Below, in pieces: positions 59,507-64,000 of a stretch of DNA of 64,000 nucleotides. Position 1 is the first letter of the stretch. Each line of letters opens with the position of its first letter. The translations under genes and the position numbers were made by a program. The notes under the pieces were generated by a model. The model was not told the origin of the DNA, searched no databases, and saw nothing but the letters and a program-made list of their open reading frames with translations. Source of the DNA: Bradyrhizobium zhengyangense. GTDB lineage: Bacteria > Pseudomonadota > Alphaproteobacteria > Rhizobiales > Xanthobacteraceae. The DNA is taken from NCBI RefSeq assembly GCF_022012435.1, contig NZ_JAKLUA010000004.1, positions 248,001 through 312,000 of the forward strand, read 5' to 3'.

Positions 59507-61228
59507 TCAAAGCCCATGGATCATCCCGGCGTTGATCAGCAGCCGGTTCAGCCGCCGCGCCTCAACGCCGTCCTTGCAGCCGTAAAAGATCCCATTGCAG
59601 CGGAGCATGATCTGTTTCTGCTCCGCGAAGGACGGGTCGAGCGGAATACCGGCGGCTTCCTGGATGACCAGCGGCAGATAGGGGCCGTCGATCGTGTCCA
59701 TCACGGCCTCGCTCTTGACCGGCTCGAAATTGACCGCGTCGATTGCGTAATAGGTCGCATAGAGACGCGGATCGTAGGCGTCGAGCTTCTTGCCGATCGC
59801 GCCTTCGTCGAGCCCCGGCTCGAGCAGGTTGGGCGCAAATTCAGGCTGGTGATCGCCATAGCGCACGATCAGGAACGGCTCGCCCGGAAAATTCTTCTTC
59901 AAGCCTGCGAGGAAGGCTTTGTATTGCTCGGCGCTCATCGCCTGCCGGCGCAGATATTCATCGATGGACGCCACGTTGCCCGGCGCACGCCAGTTCGGCA
60001 GCAGGTCGGGGCGGAAGCGTGTCTCCCAGGGGAAGTGATTGGCGCCGAGATAGATGAAGGTGAACAGCGGCTTGTTCGGCGTGCGCTCGCCCATGAGCCG
60101 CAGCGCCTTGTCGTAGAAGAAGCTGTCGGGCTCGACGTCTTTCGCACCGAGATCGTGAGAATCGAGGAAGCGCTCGACGCCGGTCGTCTGCTGGAAACTG
60201 CGCGCGCCCATGAAGCCGCCATAGGCCGGATAGAGCGACATGGTCTCGTAGCCGCAACGGCGTAGCGCTAGCGGTAGGCCACGTTCGACGCGCCCCGACG
60301 CAATGCGCGTCACGAAATAGGCGAAGCGGCCGAATGAGCGCGAAGACAGACCCGCAAGCACGTTGTATTCGGTGAACCAGCTCGGCCCGCCATTGCTTTC
60401 AGCCAGGAAGGTGCGCTCCTTGCCGTCCCAGGACTTGAAATGGCTGCCATAGCCCGGCGGCACCTTGATGCCCTGCGCGGCGCGGATGTCGAAGCTCGAT
60501 TCATCATGGATCATGATGATGTTCGGCCGGCGGCCGGCCGGATGGCAGGCGTCGACCAGCGGCATATTGAGCCGCTCATTGGTTGCGGCGGCCGACTCCA
60601 TGAAACCGTACTGCACGAAATCCGAGACCGCAGTGACGCCGGAGCGGAAGAATTTCGAGAGATAGCCGTCGTCGTAATAGCCGCGCCAGGCTTCGTCAGG
60701 ATGATAGGCGGAATAGAAGACCAGGGCGGCGAGACAGGCGAGCTTGCAGGCGAGCGCCGGAAGGCGGCGGATGCGGAACGGATCGAGCCACCACAACGCG
60801 TACATCAGGGGCAGCGTGACTAGGCCAGCCCCGATCACCGACCAGCGCAAATTCGGGAAGATTGTGAAAAGGAACGCGACCGTGTCGCGATCGATCATCA
60901 TCAGGTCGATGAAGTTGACGGTCATCTGCACGACGTCGTGCTTGAGCCGGGACAACAGCACCAACACCACGACCATCGTGAGCGACAATGCGCCTGACAG
61001 CGCCGGCCGGCGGAGCAGCGCGATCCAGAAAAAATTGAGAATGCCCCAAGCGAGCAGGAAGGACAGACGCGAGCCGAAATCGGTCTCGGTCTCATACATC
61101 AGCGCAAGCGCAGCGACATGCGGCGCGGCCACCGCAAGCAGCCGCCAGATGCCGAGCGCGGCGACGCTCGCCAGGACGGCGGGGGTGGCAGAAGGACCAG
61201 GATTGGACGCGGACGCCATCGACGACAC
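59507..61228 (-). CDS. LtaS-like sulfatase-fold membrane protein
   Basis: A 573-residue protein with an N-terminal set of about five hydrophobic helices and an external sulfatase-fold domain from residue 230 (PNIIMIHDESSFDI). The likely nucleophile site is NGGPSWFTEYNVLAGLSSRS, with the Ser/Thr before EYN matching the LtaS nucleophile position. YLGANHFPWETRF and VRYGDHQPEF supply metal His and Asp. Proteobacterial members are phosphoglycerol or phosphoethanolamine transferases of membrane glycans or lipids. The start is ambiguous between Met1 and Met4. Confidence 0.9.
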   Translation of the reverse strand: MSSMASASNPGPSATPAVLASVAALGIWRLLAVAAPHVAALALMYETETDFGSRLSFLLAWGILNFFWIALLRRPALSGALSLTMVVVLVLLSRLKHDVVQMTVNFIDLMMIDRDTVAFLFTIFPNLRWSVIGAGLVTLPLMYALWWLDPFRIRRLPALACKLACLAALVFYSAYHPDEAWRGYYDDGYLSKFFRSGVTAVSDFVQYGFMESAAATNERLNMPLVDACHPAGRRPNIIMIHDESSFDIRAAQGIKVPPGYGSHFKSWDGKERTFLAESNGGPSWFTEYNVLAGLSSRSFGRFAYFVTRIASGRVERGLPLALRRCGYETMSLYPAYGGFMGARSFQQTTGVERFLDSHDLGAKDVEPDSFFYDKALRLMGERTPNKPLFTFIYLGANHFPWETRFRPDLLPNWRAPGNVASIDEYLRRQAMSAEQYKAFLAGLKKNFPGEPFLIVRYGDHQPEFAPNLLEPGLDEGAIGKKLDAYDPRLYATYYAIDAVNFEPVKSEAVMDTIDGPYLPLVIQEAAGIPLDPSFAEQKQIMLRCNGIFYGCKDGVEARRLNRLLINAGMIHGL

Positions 61229-61414
61229 GCTGAACTTGGGTCCGGCGCGGTGATGCCAAGCCTGTTGGCCGGCCTCGAGACCGCCAGGGCACCCGGCGCA
61301 GCCGGCTGCACCGTGTCACAAAACTGTAACGGAACGGTCACGGACAGGCAACGCGCGCGACGATCCGACCTTCGCTTAATGTTAGCGGGTGGCGAAGGGC
61401 CGCACCTGCACGAC

Positions 61415-62083
61415 CTAGCCCTTGGCGATCCCTGCGATGAACAGATCGATCACCCCCTCTGCCATCCGCTCGATCTCGCCCTCCTCCACACCCCAGCGCG
61501 GGAAATGGCCGTCGAGGTTCATCCGGGCAAAGCCGTAGATCAGAGCGCGGCCGGCGATCAGGGTGCGTTTCAGATCCGGGGAACGTAGCAGACCCTGCGA
61601 GGCTGCCTCCGCCAACATCCGCTCGGACAGTGCGACGAGCTCGGCATTGTCGCGGATCAATTCGGCCGAGCTGCCATACGCGAAATAGCGTCCCGTGGAG
61701 ATGATCTCGAAATGCGCAGGGTTGTGCATCGCCCAGCGCACATAGGCGATGCCGAAGGCGCGGAAGCGCGCCAGCGGGTCAATGGAGCTCGCTTCCGCCA
61801 GCGCGGCCTCGATCTCGACGCGAAAGCGCCGCTGCGCCTCCTCAGCCACCGCGGCCATCAAGGCGTCGCGGTTGGGAAAGTGCCGGAATGGCGCTCCGGG
61901 CGACACGGCGGCACGGCGCGCGGCCTCGCGTACGGAGACTTCGGCACCCTCGGCAGCCAGTTGCAACGCAGCATCGATCAACACACGGCGGAGGTCACCG
62001 TGGTGATAGGGCCGGGTTTCGGGTGTCTGGCGACGGGCGCGGGGCTTGGAAATCCGGGGCTTGGAGGTCTGACGGGCGGGCAT
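61415..62083 (-). CDS. TetR/AcrR-family regulator
   Basis: A 222-residue repressor. A basic N-terminal tail leads to HHGDLRRVLIDAALQLAAEG then VSVREAARRAAVSPGAPFRH, the TetR helix-turn-helix. The all-helical C-terminal domain contains MHNPAHFEIISTGRYFAYGS and ends near LIAGIAKG. It is divergent from a ferric-reductase-like gene, with two matching 17-bp operators between them. The ligand pocket cannot be interpreted. Start at MPARQTSK is preferred over a Met six codons upstream. Confidence 0.93.
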   Translation of the reverse strand: MPARQTSKPRISKPRARRQTPETRPYHHGDLRRVLIDAALQLAAEGAEVSVREAARRAAVSPGAPFRHFPNRDALMAAVAEEAQRRFRVEIEAALAEASSIDPLARFRAFGIAYVRWAMHNPAHFEIISTGRYFAYGSSAELIRDNAELVALSERMLAEAASQGLLRSPDLKRTLIAGRALIYGFARMNLDGHFPRWGVEEGEIERMAEGVIDLFIAGIAKG

Positions 62084-62112
62084 ACAGCTTCCTAGCATCA
62101 CCCGAACGTGAA

Positions 62113-62129
62113 TGTAAGCAGCGATTACA
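62113..62129. promoter_or_regulatory. TetR operator 1
   Basis: TGTAAGC-AGC-GATTACA, arms matching at six of seven positions. It lies 30 bases upstream of the TetR gene start and 62 bases upstream of the membrane-protein gene. It pairs with operator 2, 43 bases away centre to centre, about four helical turns. Confidence 0.8.
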
Positions 62130-62155
62130 CCGTTGACGATCGCGTCACCCCGAAA

Positions 62156-62172
62156 TGTAATCGATGATTACA
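62156..62172. promoter_or_regulatory. TetR operator 2
   Basis: TGTAATC-GAT-GATTACA, a perfect seven-base dyad around a three-base centre. It ends 18 bases before the ATG of the ferric-reductase-like gene and just before its GGAGG ribosome site, so binding should block transcription of that gene. Confidence 0.88.
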
Positions 62173-62190
62173 TAATGGAGGACCACCACG

Positions 62191-62811
62191 ATGTCGCAAC
62201 GTCACAACTGGTTCGAGGGCTGGCGGCTGCTCGCCGTGCTCACGCTAAGCCTGCTCGCCTTGAGCCTCTGGATCGCCTCAATGCGACAGTTCGAGGTCGA
62301 GGGCGTCCGCATGGTGATCCGCTTCACGGCGCGCAGCTCGCTGCTGCTGTTCTGCCTGGCTTTCAGTGCTGCGGCGCTGGCCCGGCTCTGGCCCAACGCC
62401 TGGACGCGCTGGCAACGCCGCAACCGCCGATATCTCGGCTTGAGCTTTGCGGTCTCCCACGCCATCCATGCGGTAGCGATCATCGTCTTCGCCAGGATGG
62501 ATCCGGCAGGCTTCGCTGAAGCCACCTCGCCGGCCTCCTACATCTTCGGCGGCGTCGGATATGCCATGATCATTGCCATGAGCGCGACCTCGTTCGATCG
62601 TACGGCCGCACTGATCGGACCGCGCGCCTGGCGCACGCTGCACCTCGTCGGCGGCTACTATCTCTGGTTCCAGTTCGTGGTGTCGTTCGGCAAGCGCGTA
62701 CCGGCCATGCCGGCCTACGCGGCGTTCCTCATTCCGCTGCTCGCGGTGATGGCGCTACGGATGATCGCGATGGCTCGCCACCCGCGCGGGCAAGCCATCA
62801 CGGCGAGCTGA
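62191..62811 (+). CDS. Ferric-reductase-like (MsrQ/YedZ-type) membrane protein
   Basis: A 206-residue integral membrane protein with six hydrophobic segments. The His residues in RYLGLSFAVSHAIHAVAIIV and ARTLHLVGG-like WRTLHLVGGYYLWFQFVVSF are spaced as for heme-binding in the ferric-reductase/MsrQ superfamily, and ARSSLLLFCLAFSAAALARL is a typical first core helix. GGAGG lies nine bases before the ATG. Control by the divergent TetR protein is expected. Without an MsrP or flavin partner gene nearby, its redox partner is unknown. Confidence 0.85.
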   Translation: MSQRHNWFEGWRLLAVLTLSLLALSLWIASMRQFEVEGVRMVIRFTARSSLLLFCLAFSAAALARLWPNAWTRWQRRNRRYLGLSFAVSHAIHAVAIIVFARMDPAGFAEATSPASYIFGGVGYAMIIAMSATSFDRTAALIGPRAWRTLHLVGGYYLWFQFVVSFGKRVPAMPAYAAFLIPLLAVMALRMIAMARHPRGQAITAS

Positions 62812-63279
62812 GAGCACGGCTTGCAAGAAGGCGTATCGGGTGTACGCTCTTAAGATGAAGCAGCGTGCGAGCGTCGCAAATTGCTGCTGATGATGACTTG
62901 AGAGCACAGACGAAGAGCCGAGTCCTAGACTCTGAGGACACAACGCTTTTGGCGATTACGAGTTCTGAAAAAATCTTGGAGAAACGACGCGAACACAAGA
63001 ATGTGGTTTAGGCGTCAGTTCTTGACTCTCTGGAAGCACTTCAACTCGCGAAGAATTTGAATGAAGCAGCAATGCTTCGCGCGAGATGAAATGAGCGAGA
63101 CCGCTGTTTGCGATCTCGCTCAGATATAACCGCGAAGGTTTAAGATTTGGTTTGACGAGTGAAGCTTGTGCTTTCGCTCCTGTCCCGGACAAGCGCAGAG
63201 CCGGAGCCAGAAGCGGCAATGGGCCTCGGATCAGCAGCGCACCGCTTGAGCGCTGCGCTGCATCCGGGGCACGCAGGCC
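62812..63279. other. Intergenic region downstream of ilvC
   Basis: A 468-base gap, less GC-rich than its surroundings, between convergent genes. It holds GAAGCA-GCAA-TGCTTC (63063-63078, GNRA-type loop) and TGAGCGAGA-N13-TCTCGCTCA (63092-63122). The ilvC 3' palindrome is at 63223-63270. No protein gene is convincing, and an untranslated RNA is possible. Confidence 0.5.
63223..63270 (-). repeat. GC palindrome downstream of ilvC
   Basis: GCCTCGGATCAGCAGCGCA (starting 63223) pairs with TGCGCTGCATCCGGGGC (ending 63270) with a bulge and two mismatches. It begins 10 bases beyond the ilvC stop. It may terminate ilvC and belongs to the repeat class seen elsewhere in the window. Confidence 0.5.

Positions 63280-64000
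<721 letters not shown>

Overview
The window is GC-rich, densely coded chromosomal DNA from an alphaproteobacterium. It most resembles Bradyrhizobium or a close relative such as Rhodopseudomonas. This is an inference from the many solute-binding-protein transporters, the paired RlpA-type proteins, several small proteins of a kind I associate with this group, and the palindromic intergenic repeats. I saw no rRNA, tRNA, CRISPR array, integrase, transposase or phage gene.

Left end (1-5315). Five minus-strand genes match the Nit1C nitrile/cyanide-assimilation cluster: a DsrE-like Sll0783/MSMEG_0572 protein, a Nit1 nitrilase, a radical SAM protein, a GNAT acetyltransferase and an AIR-synthase-like protein cut by the window edge. 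A near-consensus sigma-54 promoter lies just upstream of the first gene, with a CATTCAA-type palindrome at enhancer distance. A MocR-type (GntR-aminotransferase) regulator is divergent from the cluster.

5.3-24.9 kb. A ribose-type ABC importer (two permeases, double ATPase, binding protein) is divergent from an orphan branched-chain-amino-acid-type binding protein. After small ORFs come a Gfo/Idh/MocA oxidoreductase, an RlpA protein, a CmcJ/NvfI-like oxidoreductase, a Tyr/Gly-rich secreted protein, the glgC-glgA glycogen pair, a DODA-type dioxygenase, a carboxylesterase homologue lacking its serine nucleophile, and a Baeyer-Villiger-type monooxygenase fused to an HSL-family esterase.

25-37.7 kb. 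Small conserved proteins, including very short membrane peptides, precede an RlpA lipoprotein and a BlaI-BlaR1-like pair whose sensor half carries DUF3471-like, duplicated and VHL-like modules. Malic enzyme, a TctC-type binding protein, an MscS-family channel, a frameshifted Tat-signal remnant and an MBL-fold hydrolase follow.

37.8-54.6 kb. A complete Liv-type ABC operon continues by overlapping genes into a PPK2 kinase and a patatin-like phospholipase. Next are a Nudix hydrolase, an SsuA-like binding protein, a cupin, and a DUF305 / beta-propeller / ECF sigma / anti-sigma operon. An SsuB/SsuC-type transporter lies divergent from an osmoprotectant-type transporter whose permease is fused to its binding protein.

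54.6-64.0 kb. A rhodanese, an ABC-2 exporter operon with a NEW3 protein, an LpxO-like hydroxylase, an LtaS-like sulfatase-fold membrane protein, and a TetR regulator divergent from a ferric-reductase-like membrane protein (two 17-bp operators between them) precede the C-terminal part of ilvC at the right edge. Short palindromic repeats sit in many of the gaps between transcription units.
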